Source: PALSA-1004 sp041483135
Lineage (GTDB): Bacteria > Pseudomonadota > Gammaproteobacteria > Burkholderiales > SG8-41
Direction: 5' to 3'
Assembly: GCA_041483135.1 (NCBI GenBank)
Contig: JBGPFE010000001.1
Location: forward strand, 100,260-164,259
Length of the DNA stretch: 64,000 nt
In this document: one piece after another, positions 1 to 7,369 of the stretch
Position numbering within the stretch: position 1 is the first letter of the stretch
Layout: every line of letters begins with the position of its first letter
Notes under the pieces: model-generated
Told to the model about the DNA's origin: nothing
The model's input: only the letters and a program-made list of their open reading frames with translations
Database searches by the model: none
Made by a program: the position numbers and the translations under genes

Positions 1-541
1 CAGCACCGAGCTGGTAAGCGAGGAACCGCGTGAGTTGGATCACGCCGGCTTTGGCCGCGCCGTATGCGGGAGATGATGCTGTATGTACGGTGCGGCCGGA
101 AATCGATGCAACGTTGATGATGCGCCCGGCCTTGGAGCGTTTAAGATGCGGTATCGCCGCGCGGCAGCACAGGAAGACGCTGCGCAGATTGAGCGCCACG
201 GTGCGGTCCCATTCATCGATCGGCATGTCCTCGACGGTCGCGAGCCGCCTGTAGCCGCCGGCCCAGTTGACGAGCACATCGAGCCCGCCGAATTTGGCAA
301 CGGTGCTCGAAACCGCAGCAGCGACCGATTGCTCGTCGGTGACATCGGTATGCACGACGAGCGTCTGGCCTCCGGCGGCGACGATATCGAATGCGACTTG
401 TTTAGCCCCGGCTTCATCTATATCCAGCAGCGCGATGCGCGCGCGCTGCTCGGCGAACGCGCGGGCGGTCTCGGCGCCTATGCCTTGGGCGGCACCGGTA
501 ATTGCGACAATGCGACCGGCAAATTCCGGATATGACGGCAT
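1..541 (-). CDS. SDR-family NAD(P)-dependent oxidoreductase (3' end outside the window)
   Basis: This is a short-chain dehydrogenase/reductase of a Rossmann-fold oxidoreductase family; the substrate cannot be told. The N-terminus begins MPSYPEFAGRIVAITGAAQG, which contains the glycine-rich dinucleotide motif (GAAQGIG). A D-I-D stretch after the second strand suggests NAD preference. An NWAGG variant of the usual NNAG motif and the catalytic Y-G-A-A-K (YxxxK, near residue 165) are visible. The gene runs off the left edge after about 180 codons, so it lacks the C-terminal substrate loop. The ATG lies 8-9 nt after an AAGGA. It lies downstream of moeA on the same strand, 136 bp away, with no obvious functional link. 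Confidence 0.88.
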   Translation of the reverse strand, partial: MPSYPEFAGRIVAITGAAQGIGAETARAFAEQRARIALLDIDEAGAKQVAFDIVAAGGQTLVVHTDVTDEQSVAAAVSSTVAKFGGLDVLVNWAGGYRRLATVEDMPIDEWDRTVALNLRSVFLCCRAAIPHLKRSKAGRIINVASISGRTVHTASSPAYGAAKAGVIQLTRFLAYQLGA

Positions 542-677
542 CAGGAGGATCCTTGATCTATGCCGGGACTGGTTGTGAAAAAGGCGGTTGAATCACTCGA
601 GCCGGCCATTGCCGGGCAGCTGCATTAGATTATGCGCAATATCGGATTATTCGAGGGCGTTCGCAGTTCGTGGACCG

Positions 678-1952
678 CTAGACTATGCCTTCCATCAACT
701 GCACCTCGACCAATGTCCCGGCTGCGACATTGCCTTGTGCTTCGGGCAGGATGATGAAGCAATTTGCTTCCGACATGGAGCGCAGGATGCCGGAGCCTTG
801 CTCGCCGGTGACGCGCACGCTCCAGTTGCCGGTCGCGTCCTGCGTGAGCACGCCACGCTGGAATTCCGTGCGGCCCGGCGCTTTCTTGAGGTTGCTCGTA
901 CACGGCACTTTAAAGGTCGGCAAAGGCGGCACCGGGTCACGCCCGGCGAGTTTGAGCAGCGCATCGCGCACGAACTGGTAGAACGTCACCATCACCGACA
1001 CCGGATTGCCGGGCAGGCCGAAAAAATGCGCGGTTCCGATGCGGCCGTAAGCGAGCGGACGGCCGGGTTTCATCGCGATCTTCCAGAACACCACCTCGCC
1101 AAGTTTTTCCAGCAGATCCTTGACGAAATCGGCTTCGCCAACCGACACGCCGCCACTGGTGATCACGACGTCGGCAGTCTGCGCCGCCGTGTTGAATGCT
1201 TGTTCAAGCAGATGTGGGTCATCGTGTACGACGCCCATGTCGATCACCTCGCAACCGAGCCGTGTCAGCATGCTGTGTATGGTATAGCGGTTGCTGTCGT
1301 AGATCTGCCCTTCACCCAGCGGCGTGCCGATCGAGCGCAGCTCGTCGCCGGTCGAGAAGAAAGCTACGCGCAGCTTGCGGTAAACGGCGACTTCGCCGAT
1401 GCCGAGCGAGGCAATCAAGCCGATTTCAGCCGGCCGCAACAGCAGTCCGTATTTCAATGCGATCTGGCCGGTTTTCAGGTCCTCGCCGGCGCGGCGCAGG
1501 TGTTGTCCCAGTTTGTGACCGCCGCCGGTTCTGATGCTGTTGCCTTTGGCTTCGACGTGCTCCTGCATTACGATGGTGTCGGTGCCGGCAGGCACCACCG
1601 CGCCGGTCATGATGCGCACGCATTCGCCGCTTTTGATGGTGCCTTGAAACGGCACGCCGGCGAATGCGGTGCCGGCGACCTTGAGCGTGACTTCGCCATC
1701 GGCCTTGAGATCGGCAAAGCGTATCGCGTAGCCATCCATCGCCGAATTGTCGTGTGACGGCACGTCGAGCGGGGAGATCACGTCCGCGGCCAGCACGCGG
1801 CCCAGCGCGGCGCGGATGTTGAGATGTTCGATCGCGGTGACCGACGCAAGAAAACGCGCAATGAACTCGCGCGCCTTGGCGACCGGCATCGAATTCGGGT
1901 CGTAATCATCGGCGCAGCTGGCGGCGCGGATGGACTTCAGCTGGTCGTTCAT
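678..1952 (-). CDS. moeA: Molybdopterin molybdenumtransferase MoeA
   Basis: MoeA inserts molybdate (or tungstate) into adenylylated molybdopterin, the last step of basic Moco synthesis, in the cytoplasm. The 424-residue length is normal for the family. Recognisable MoeA segments are HDNSAMDGYA near residue 65, FFSTGDELRS and GEGQIYDSNRY in the central domain, and MKPGRPLAYG followed by FFGLPGNPVS in the MoaB-like domain. The C-terminal domain IV is complete. It is divergent from the tupABC-mobB-moaDE genes that start 177 bp away, so the whole region supplies Mo/W cofactor. The start ATG begins MNDQLKSIRA; no strong Shine-Dalgarno was seen. Confidence 0.96.
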   Translation of the reverse strand: MNDQLKSIRAASCADDYDPNSMPVAKAREFIARFLASVTAIEHLNIRAALGRVLAADVISPLDVPSHDNSAMDGYAIRFADLKADGEVTLKVAGTAFAGVPFQGTIKSGECVRIMTGAVVPAGTDTIVMQEHVEAKGNSIRTGGGHKLGQHLRRAGEDLKTGQIALKYGLLLRPAEIGLIASLGIGEVAVYRKLRVAFFSTGDELRSIGTPLGEGQIYDSNRYTIHSMLTRLGCEVIDMGVVHDDPHLLEQAFNTAAQTADVVITSGGVSVGEADFVKDLLEKLGEVVFWKIAMKPGRPLAYGRIGTAHFFGLPGNPVSVMVTFYQFVRDALLKLAGRDPVPPLPTFKVPCTSNLKKAPGRTEFQRGVLTQDATGNWSVRVTGEQGSGILRSMSEANCFIILPEAQGNVAAGTLVEVQLMEGIV

Positions 1953-2128
1953 CGGGGGCCTCGTGACATGGCGGGCGAGGCGGAATTGTACCGGAAAATC
2001 AGTGCGGTGTAGCGCTTATAAGGTATTGGTGCCGACGCCGTTCAGGGTTATTATTCGGTTCGAATTTGCAAGTGGTGGCGAGCTTATTGCCGGCTGCTGG
2101 TTTAGGAATAGAAAAACAAAGGAGAGAC
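1953..2128. promoter_or_regulatory. Divergent intergenic region between moeA and tupA
   Basis: This 176-bp gap must hold the promoters for moeA (minus) and the tup operon (plus). I see AT-rich stretches (cttataaggtatt around 2016 and gggttattattcgg around 2045) but no convincing -35/-10 pair. I find no complete ModE palindrome like the one at 6062, and no Moco or tungsten-cofactor riboswitch that I can recognise. The tupA Shine-Dalgarno (aaaggag, 2118-2124) ends the region. Confidence 0.4.
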
Positions 2129-2965
2129 ATGGAAAGTGCGGCGAGAGAGCTTTATTCGAGGCGAGCCGGTCTAGGGCTCGCCTTGCTTATTTTCGGTTGC
2201 TGTGTGGCGATGGGGGTGCGGGCCGCGCAGGACATTCGGCTCGCCACTACCACCAGCACCGAGAATTCCGGGTTGTTGAAAGTGATATTGCCGATATTCG
2301 AGGAGAAATACGGGGGGTGGGTCAGGGTTGTTGCAGTCGGTACCGGTGCTGCGCTCAAGCTTGGCGAGAATGGCGACGCTGACGTGCTACTGGTGCACGC
2401 GCGTCCGCTCGAGGATAAATTCATGGCGGCCGGCTACGGCTCGGTGCGCAAGGACGTTATGTACAACGATTTCGTTATCGTCGGACCGCCAGATGATCCC
2501 GCGGGCGTGCATGGCAGCAAGGACGTGATTGCGTCTATGAAAAAAATCGGTGCCGGCGGCGTAAAGTTCGTTTCGCGCGGCGATGAGTCCGGTACCCACC
2601 AGATGGAAAAGGATTATTGGAAGGGTGCGGGCATTGTACCGGGGGGGGCCTGGTACCTGTCGGCAGGACAGGGCATGGGGCAGGTGTTGACCATTTCCGG
2701 CGAACTTAAGGCCTACACTCTGACCGATCGCGCGACTTATGCCGCTTATAAAGACAAGACCGGGCTGCAAACTCTCGTAGAGGGCGATCCGAAGATGTTC
2801 AACCCGTACGGCATCATCGTCGTCAATCCGCAGCGCCACCCGCATACCAATCTGTCCGGCGCGCTCGCACTTGCCGACTGGCTGACTTCCGCGGCCGGGC
2901 AAAAGGCAATCGCGGCTTTCAAAATCAATGGCGTGCAAATGTTCTATCCGAGCGCAGGAAAGTAA
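2129..2965 (+). CDS. tupA: Tungstate ABC transporter, periplasmic binding protein TupA
   Basis: This is the periplasmic oxyanion-binding component of a Tup-type (tungstate-selective) ABC importer. After a signal peptide (hydrophobic core LGLALLIFGCC, likely cleaved after VRA-A near residue 32) the mature protein starts with IRLATTTSTENSGLL; the TTTS motif is typical of TupA rather than ModA. It also has FVSRGDESGTH and a PYGIIVVNP segment. The start at 2129 is chosen because aaaggag lies 4 nt upstream and the signal peptide follows; an upstream in-frame start would add 21 residues with no RBS. It is followed 6 bp later by tupB. The family assignment is strong, but choice between tungstate and molybdate is by motif only. 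Confidence 0.93.
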   Translation: MESAARELYSRRAGLGLALLIFGCCVAMGVRAAQDIRLATTTSTENSGLLKVILPIFEEKYGGWVRVVAVGTGAALKLGENGDADVLLVHARPLEDKFMAAGYGSVRKDVMYNDFVIVGPPDDPAGVHGSKDVIASMKKIGAGGVKFVSRGDESGTHQMEKDYWKGAGIVPGGAWYLSAGQGMGQVLTISGELKAYTLTDRATYAAYKDKTGLQTLVEGDPKMFNPYGIIVVNPQRHPHTNLSGALALADWLTSAAGQKAIAAFKINGVQMFYPSAGK

Positions 2966-2971
2966 ACCGGC

Positions 2972-3667
2972 ATGGATCTTTTCGAGCCGACGAGGCAGGC
3001 CTTCCATCTCCTGCTGACCGGCGACCCTGAACTCTGGTTCATCATCTGGCTGTCGCTATGGGTGTCGGTGCTTGCGATTGTTTTGATGACGCCGCCGTCG
3101 GTTGCATTCGGTTTTGCGCTCGCAAAGCGCGAGTTTCCAGGCCGGCGCGCGGTCGTCGTGCTGCTGCAGGCGCTGTTGTCGTTTCCGACGGTGGTAATCG
3201 GCCTGGTGCTCTACCTGTTGCTCTCGCGACGCGGCCCGTTCGGCGCGTTCGAGCTGTTGTTTACACCGTGGGCGATCATGGTCGGATACATGGTGATCGC
3301 GTTGCCGATTCTGGTGGTATTCACGGTATCGGCGGTCCAGGGTGCGGACCCGCGGTTGTACGAAACCGCACGCAGCCTTGGCGCGCGGCGGCTCCGCGCC
3401 GCGTTGACGACGCTGTGGGAAGTCCGTTTTGCCGTCATGGCGGGAATTGTGAATGCGTTTGGACGCGTGGTCTCCGAAGTCGGCTGCGCATTACTGGTTG
3501 GCGGCAACATTGCTGGCCTGACGCGCAATATGCCCACAGCGATCGCACTTGAAACGTCGAAAGGTGCGTTCGTAGAGGGCATCGCGCTGGGCGCCGTGCT
3601 GGTGGCTATTGCGATCGGCGTCAATGTGGCGCTTGCCTGGCTGCAAGGCAGGGGCGGACTCGAATGA
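2972..3667 (+). CDS. tupB: Tungstate ABC transporter, permease TupB
   Basis: This is an inner-membrane permease of the CysTW/Tup class. The 231 residues contain about five to six hydrophobic segments (for example LSLWVSVLAIVLM, AVVVLLQALLSFPTVVIG and IALGAVLVAIAIG). The cytoplasmic EAA-type loop that docks on the ATPase is visible as YETARSLGARRLRAAL near residue 133. It overlaps tupC by 4 nt (atga), showing translational coupling. The binding protein lies just upstream and the ATPase just downstream, so the importer is complete. Confidence 0.94.
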   Translation: MDLFEPTRQAFHLLLTGDPELWFIIWLSLWVSVLAIVLMTPPSVAFGFALAKREFPGRRAVVVLLQALLSFPTVVIGLVLYLLLSRRGPFGAFELLFTPWAIMVGYMVIALPILVVFTVSAVQGADPRLYETARSLGARRLRAALTTLWEVRFAVMAGIVNAFGRVVSEVGCALLVGGNIAGLTRNMPTAIALETSKGAFVEGIALGAVLVAIAIGVNVALAWLQGRGGLE

Positions 3668-4323
3668 GCACACCATTGTTCTCGGTCGAAGGGCTTGCCA
3701 AGCACTTCGGTGATCGAGTGCTGTTTGACGGCGCGCGGATCGCGCTAGAGTCAGGCAGCGGTTACGTTCTCATCGGTGCCAATGGTACGGGCAAGACCAC
3801 ATTACTGCGCATCATCGCCGGCCTTGAGCCGGCGGGAACGGGGCAACTTGCTTTCCGCTCGCAGGCATCGCCGGTCGCGGAGTACCCTGAGACGTGGCGG
3901 CATGAGATCGTCTATGTGCATCAGCAACCTTATTTGTTCCATACCACCATCGAAAAAAACCTCGAGTACGGCCTGGCGCGGCGCGGGGTCCCACGCGACG
4001 CGCGGCGGGCGCGCGTGCGCGATGCGCTGGCTTGGGCCGGCCTCACCGACCGGCGTGAGGTGCCGCCACACAAGCTCTCCGGCGGCGAACAGCAGCGCGC
4101 GGCGCTCGCGCGCGCAAAGGTGCTCGATCCAACGTTGCTGCTGCTCGACGAGCCGACCGCAAATCTGGATGGCGATGCGCGCAGGCAGGTGCTCGAATTG
4201 GTAACGGCATTGTGCATCGAGAACCACACGGTGGTGGTCGCCAGCCATGATCCTGAAATTATCCGGCTTGCGATATTGAACCGTCTACATGTTTCCGGCC
4301 GGCGCATCGAAGCCGGTGAATAA
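3664..4323 (+). CDS. tupC: Tungstate ABC transporter, ATP-binding protein TupC
   Basis: This is the ATPase of the Tup importer. It has Walker A GANGTGKTT (about residues 38-46), Q-loop VHQQPYLF, the ABC signature LSGGEQQRAALARA, Walker B LLLLDEPTANLD and the H-loop ASHD. At 219 residues it is short and lacks the C-terminal TOBE/Mop oxyanion-binding domain found in ModC, as is usual for TupC. The ATG overlaps the tupB stop. Confidence 0.93.
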   Translation: MSTPLFSVEGLAKHFGDRVLFDGARIALESGSGYVLIGANGTGKTTLLRIIAGLEPAGTGQLAFRSQASPVAEYPETWRHEIVYVHQQPYLFHTTIEKNLEYGLARRGVPRDARRARVRDALAWAGLTDRREVPPHKLSGGEQQRAALARAKVLDPTLLLLDEPTANLDGDARRQVLELVTALCIENHTVVVASHDPEIIRLAILNRLHVSGRRIEAGE

Positions 4324-4350
4324 GGCGCACGGCTGGTAAGATAGCGGCCG

Positions 4351-4845
4351 ATGAAGATCTTTGGCATTGCCGGATTTTCGGGCTCGGGCAAAACCACGCT
4401 GCTCGAAAGGATAATCCCGTTGCTGACCGCGCGCGGGATCAAGGTTTCCCTGATCAAGCACGCGCACCACACCTTCGATGTCGATCAGCCGGGCAAGGAT
4501 TCGCATCGACACCGGCATGCCGGCTGTAATGAGGTGCTGGTCACGTCGTCGCGGCGGTGGGCGTTGATGCACGAATTGCGCGGCGCGCCCGAGCCGACAT
4601 TGCAGGACCACTTGCAGCATATCGGGCCGTGCGATCTCCTGCTGGTGGAGGGCTTCAAACGCGAGCCCATTCCCAAGCTCGAGGTCTATCGCGCCGCGGT
4701 CGGTGAGCCGAATCTTTTTCCGCATGACCTCAACGTCGTCGCGGTTGCCAGTGACACGCGCCTCGACACGCGGTTGCCTCAGTTCGATTTGAACGATGCG
4801 CCGGCAGTTGCCGAGTTCATTTTGCGCCAGGTTGGCTTGGAGTGA
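4351..4845 (+). CDS. mobB: Molybdopterin-guanine dinucleotide biosynthesis protein MobB
   Basis: MobB is a GTP-binding adaptor that helps MobA attach GMP to molybdopterin to make the bis-MGD cofactor. The P-loop GFSGSGKTTLLE sits at residues 8-19, followed by IKHAHHTFDVDQPGKDSHRH, which is diagnostic of MobB, and LLLVEGFKREPIPKLEV. It starts 27 bp after tupC and reads in the same direction. No mobA is in the window. The dedicated mononuclear enzyme nearby (SoxC-like) uses plain Moco, so MobB must serve enzymes elsewhere. Confidence 0.93.
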   Translation: MKIFGIAGFSGSGKTTLLERIIPLLTARGIKVSLIKHAHHTFDVDQPGKDSHRHRHAGCNEVLVTSSRRWALMHELRGAPEPTLQDHLQHIGPCDLLLVEGFKREPIPKLEVYRAAVGEPNLFPHDLNVVAVASDTRLDTRLPQFDLNDAPAVAEFILRQVGLE

Positions 4846-4923
4846 GCGTGGAGCGGGCGCATAATTCATCTCTCGTTCAATGCGGACAAACCGGCGTACG
4901 GTTTGCCGGTTAACTCGATTTCG

Positions 4924-5178
4924 ATGATTACCGTTGTGTATTTTGCAAGGCTGCGCGAAGCGCTCGGCAAGGCTTCCGAGCAGATCACGTTGTCCGCCGG
5001 CGTAAGCGACCTCGAATCGCTGCGCGAGCTGCTGCGCAGGCGCGGCGGCGCGTGGGCCGAGGAACTGGGAGATGACAGGCCGGTGCGTGCCGCGGTCAAT
5101 CAGGATATGGCTCATAGCGACACGCGAATAACCGACGGCGATGAAGTTGCGTTTTTCCCGCCGGTGACCGGAGGCTGA
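4924..5178 (+). CDS. moaD: Molybdopterin synthase sulfur carrier subunit MoaD
   Basis: This is the ubiquitin-like sulfur carrier of molybdopterin synthase. The 84-residue product begins MITVVYFARLREALG and ends VAFFPPVTGG; the C-terminal Gly-Gly is the thiocarboxylation site. ATG 4924 is preferred over an in-frame TTG 21 nt upstream because the beta-grasp fold begins at MITVV. The 78-bp gap before it contains a small hairpin-forming sequence (caaaccg gcgta cggtttg, about 4886-4904). MoaE follows 1 nt after the stop. Confidence 0.95.
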   Translation: MITVVYFARLREALGKASEQITLSAGVSDLESLRELLRRRGGAWAEELGDDRPVRAAVNQDMAHSDTRITDGDEVAFFPPVTGG

Positions 5179-5179
5179 C

Positions 5180-5638
5180 ATGGTGGTCCGCATCCAAACT
5201 GAGGATTTCGACGCTGGCCGCGAAATTGCCGCGCTACGCCAAGGGAATCGCAGTATCGGCGCGATAGCCAGTTTCATCGGCGTGGTGCGTGACGTCAACG
5301 ACGGCAACATGGTTGCCGGGATGACGCTCGAGCATTATCCTGGCATGACTGAGAAATCGATCGCTGAAATCATCGGGCAGGCGAAATCGCGCTGGAGCAT
5401 GTTCGATGCGCTGGTAATACACCGGGTAGGGCGGCTCAAGCCATTGGATCAGATCGTGCTGGTGGTGGTGACCGGCGCTCACCGCGGCGACGCATTCGCG
5501 GCATGCGAGTTCATCATGGACTACCTCAAGACGCGCGCGCCGTTCTGGAAAAAAGAGCAGACCCCGGATGGCGCACACTGGGTCGAGGCTCGCACGAGCG
5601 ACGATGTTGCAGCCGAGCGCTGGCGGCTCAAGGGCTGA
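5180..5638 (+). CDS. moaE: Molybdopterin synthase catalytic subunit MoaE
   Basis: MoaE takes sulfur from MoaD thiocarboxylate and converts cyclic pyranopterin monophosphate into molybdopterin. Family motifs are ASFIGVVRDVNDG (residues 30-42), LEHYPGM, HRVGRLKP, and AHRGDAFAACEFIMDYLKTR followed by APFWKKE, which includes the catalytic and substrate-binding lysines. The 152-residue length is typical. It is translationally coupled to moaD (stop TGA, one base, ATG). Confidence 0.96.
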   Translation: MVVRIQTEDFDAGREIAALRQGNRSIGAIASFIGVVRDVNDGNMVAGMTLEHYPGMTEKSIAEIIGQAKSRWSMFDALVIHRVGRLKPLDQIVLVVVTGAHRGDAFAACEFIMDYLKTRAPFWKKEQTPDGAHWVEARTSDDVAAERWRLKG

Positions 5639-5651
5639 GCGCCGCTTACCG

Positions 5652-6008
5652 ATGCCCGTTGTCAAAGCCAAGCCCAGAATTCGTATCCTGTTCGGCTCCG
5701 CGTTCGCGATCGGTCCCGGTAAAGCGGACCTGCTGCAGGCAATCGAGCAGACCGGTTCGATTTCCGCCGCTGCGCGTCGGATGGGCATGTCGTACCGGCG
5801 CGCCTGGTTGCTGCTCGACACCATGAATCAATGCTTCCGCGAGCCGGTAATCAATACCTCTACCGGCGGCAAGGGTGGGGGTGGCGCGCAGATCACTTAC
5901 TTTGGCAAGAGCGTGCTGCGGCAATATCGCGCGATGGAAGCGCGCGCTATTGCGGCCATGGAGCGTGACATGCAGCAGTTCACGCAACGATTGTTGCGCA
6001 AGCGGTAG
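5652..6008 (+). CDS. ModE-like winged-helix transcriptional regulator (DNA-binding domain only)
   Basis: This 118-residue protein matches the N-terminal LysR-like winged helix of ModE: ADLLQAIEQTGSISAAARRM is the helix-turn-helix, followed by GMSYRRAWLLLDTMNQCF and GGKGGGGAQIT (the wing). The C-terminal tandem Mop (molybdate-binding) domains of E. coli ModE are absent; the protein ends soon after the dimerisation helix. It follows moaE by 13 bp and is likely co-transcribed. A ModE-type palindrome lies 54 bp downstream, in front of the next gene. Whether this short form senses Mo/W directly or needs a separate Mop protein cannot be told. Confidence 0.87.
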   Translation: MPVVKAKPRIRILFGSAFAIGPGKADLLQAIEQTGSISAAARRMGMSYRRAWLLLDTMNQCFREPVINTSTGGKGGGGAQITYFGKSVLRQYRAMEARAIAAMERDMQQFTQRLLRKR

Positions 6009-6061
6009 CAGTAGGAGGACGAATCCGATGATGCGGCCGTGGCCGCTTATATTTTGATTAG

Positions 6062-6085
6062 CGTTATATACTGTAATATATAACG
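6062..6085. promoter_or_regulatory. ModE-type operator palindrome
   Basis: The sequence is CGTTATATA, a 6-bp spacer ctgtaa, then TATATAACG: perfect 9-bp inverted arms. It closely resembles the CGTTATAT...ATATAACG boxes recognised by ModE in Proteobacteria. It lies 54 bp after the modE-like stop and 65 bp before the TauE/SafE start, and its AT core could overlap a -10 element. The likely role is Mo- or W-dependent repression or activation of the downstream gene. The match is by eye. Confidence 0.8.
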
Positions 6086-6092
6086 ATTACAG
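6071..6092. promoter_or_regulatory. Second palindrome overlapping the ModE box
   Basis: CTGTAAT, an 8-bp spacer atataacg, then ATTACAG forms a second perfect inverted repeat that is offset from and overlaps the ModE-type box. It may be an extension of the operator, a second binding register, or a site for another regulator. Confidence 0.5.
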
Positions 6093-6149
6093 TCCGGAAA
6101 ATCTGATCTGAAGGGCTGAATCGGAATTGGTTTTGAGGGAGCGCTGACA

Positions 6150-6902
6150 GTGACAGCAATGGACACCACCATTCTTGTTTGCGCGTTCTTCGTCGTAGCC
6201 ACGCTCTATACCACGGTTGGGCACGCCGGCGCGTCGGGGTATCTGGCGAGTATGGCCCTGGTCGGCGTTGCGCCCGAGATCATGCGACCGACCGCACTGA
6301 CGCTGAATATCCTGGTCGCTGCGATCACGGTCTACCGGTTCCGGCGCGCGCGCTATTTCTCCTGGAGCGGGCTGTGGCCGTTCCTGATGGGTTCGGTGCC
6401 GCTGGCGGCCTATGGCGGCGCAATGCGGTTGCCGCCGGGAACGTATTATGTGCTGCTGGGCGGGGTGTTGGCTGCGTCGGCGGTAATTCTGGTTTGGCGT
6501 GTTTACGGCAGCGGATTCCGACGCGACGAGGACGGGATTTTGGTGAAGAAGGCCCTTGCGGTGCCGATAGGTGCAGCCATCGGGCTGCTGTCGGGACTCA
6601 CGGGAACAGGGGGAGGGATATTTCTGAGCCCGATACTGCTGCTGCTCGGCTGGAGCGGTCCCAAAACGACAGCAGGAATCGCGGCCCCATTTATTCTGGT
6701 CAATTCCTGTGTGGCGCTGATCGCTGGTTCCGTCGGTGCCGGTGTACTTCCACCGGAACTGCCATGGCTGGCGACGGCGGCGGTTGCCGGAGCGCTGGTG
6801 GGTACCTGGCTGGGCTTGAGCAAATTAACGCAGCAGGGGCTGATTACCACGCTCGCTGTGGTAATGCTGGTAGCGGCCGGCAAGCTGCTGGCGCTCGCTT
6901 GA
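6150..6902 (+). CDS. TauE/SafE-family membrane anion exporter
   Basis: This is a 250-residue inner-membrane protein of the TauE/SafE (DUF81) family, whose characterised members export sulfite, sulfoacetate or related anions. About seven to eight hydrophobic helices are visible, with the family repeat GLLSGLTGTGGGIFLSPILL in the second half and HAGASGYLASMALVG in the first. GTG 6150 is chosen because gagggag lies 8 nt upstream; an ATG at 6159 is an alternative. Its position after a ModE-type operator and before a Mo-containing sulfite dehydrogenase suggests export of sulfite, or movement of a Mo/W/S oxyanion. The substrate is inferred. Confidence 0.87.
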   Translation: MTAMDTTILVCAFFVVATLYTTVGHAGASGYLASMALVGVAPEIMRPTALTLNILVAAITVYRFRRARYFSWSGLWPFLMGSVPLAAYGGAMRLPPGTYYVLLGGVLAASAVILVWRVYGSGFRRDEDGILVKKALAVPIGAAIGLLSGLTGTGGGIFLSPILLLLGWSGPKTTAGIAAPFILVNSCVALIAGSVGAGVLPPELPWLATAAVAGALVGTWLGLSKLTQQGLITTLAVVMLVAAGKLLALA

Positions 6903-7369
6903 AAGGATTAAGGAGCACAATTGATTGACAGGCGACAAGGTAACTGAGGTCGACCTGCGCAACACCACTATCGATAGTTACGGTATCGGTGAACGGCCAT
7001 GTCGCATAGCGCAAGGAGTGCTTCAAGAATACCACCCAAGCTATTGATGTAGTAGAAGTTTCATCTCGCTCATCAGTTCGCTCGGCAAATGCCGGTCCCG
7101 GGTTTACTGCTATGCACCATTGCTCGTCAAAAAAAGTTATAGCTGGATAACAATTTCTAATCTATGTTATCGGGGTTATTTGCTATAACTGTAAAAACAA
7201 AAAATATATCGTTCTTGCCGGAGGGGCCATACTGGTTGTCTGCGCTTCATGCGCGCTTCGTTTTATCGCCATTTCCGGAAGGCGCCGGTACGTGTTCTTA
7301 TCCACATTGCATTCCAGCGATTGAGCAGAGGATTAACGCGGTTCAGCAACTCACCTAGGGGGAATAACG
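6903..7369. other. Gene-poor 467-bp leader region before soxC-like gene
   Basis: I see no credible gene here. It contains an actatcgatagt palindrome near 6969, and an AT-rich stretch from about 7130 to 7210 that contrasts with the GC-rich surroundings and probably carries the promoter and operators for the sulfite dehydrogenase operon. The soxC Shine-Dalgarno (gggggaa) closes it at 7358-7364. Confidence 0.5.
7136..7189. promoter_or_regulatory. Cluster of GTTAT/ATAAC inverted repeats upstream of soxC
   Basis: Within 54 bp there are GTTAT-N6-ATAAC (7136-7151), a lone GTTAT (7166-7170) and GTTAT-N5-ATAAC (7175-7189). GTTATA at 7136 and TATAAC at 7184-7189 also match half-sites of the ModE-type box at 6062. 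The repeats sit 180-235 bp before the soxC start, a plausible operator position. The regulator is unknown. Confidence 0.45.

Noticed and set aside
2055..2075. ggttcgaat resembling a tRNA T-loop
   Set aside because: No flanking acceptor, D or anticodon stems.
1953..2128. Moco/tungsten-cofactor riboswitch before tupA or moeA
   Set aside because: No long structured leader or recognised motif; region too short and unstructured.
7164..7358. Possible 64-residue ORF before soxC
   Set aside because: No RBS or recognisable sequence; it lies in the AT-rich regulatory leader.
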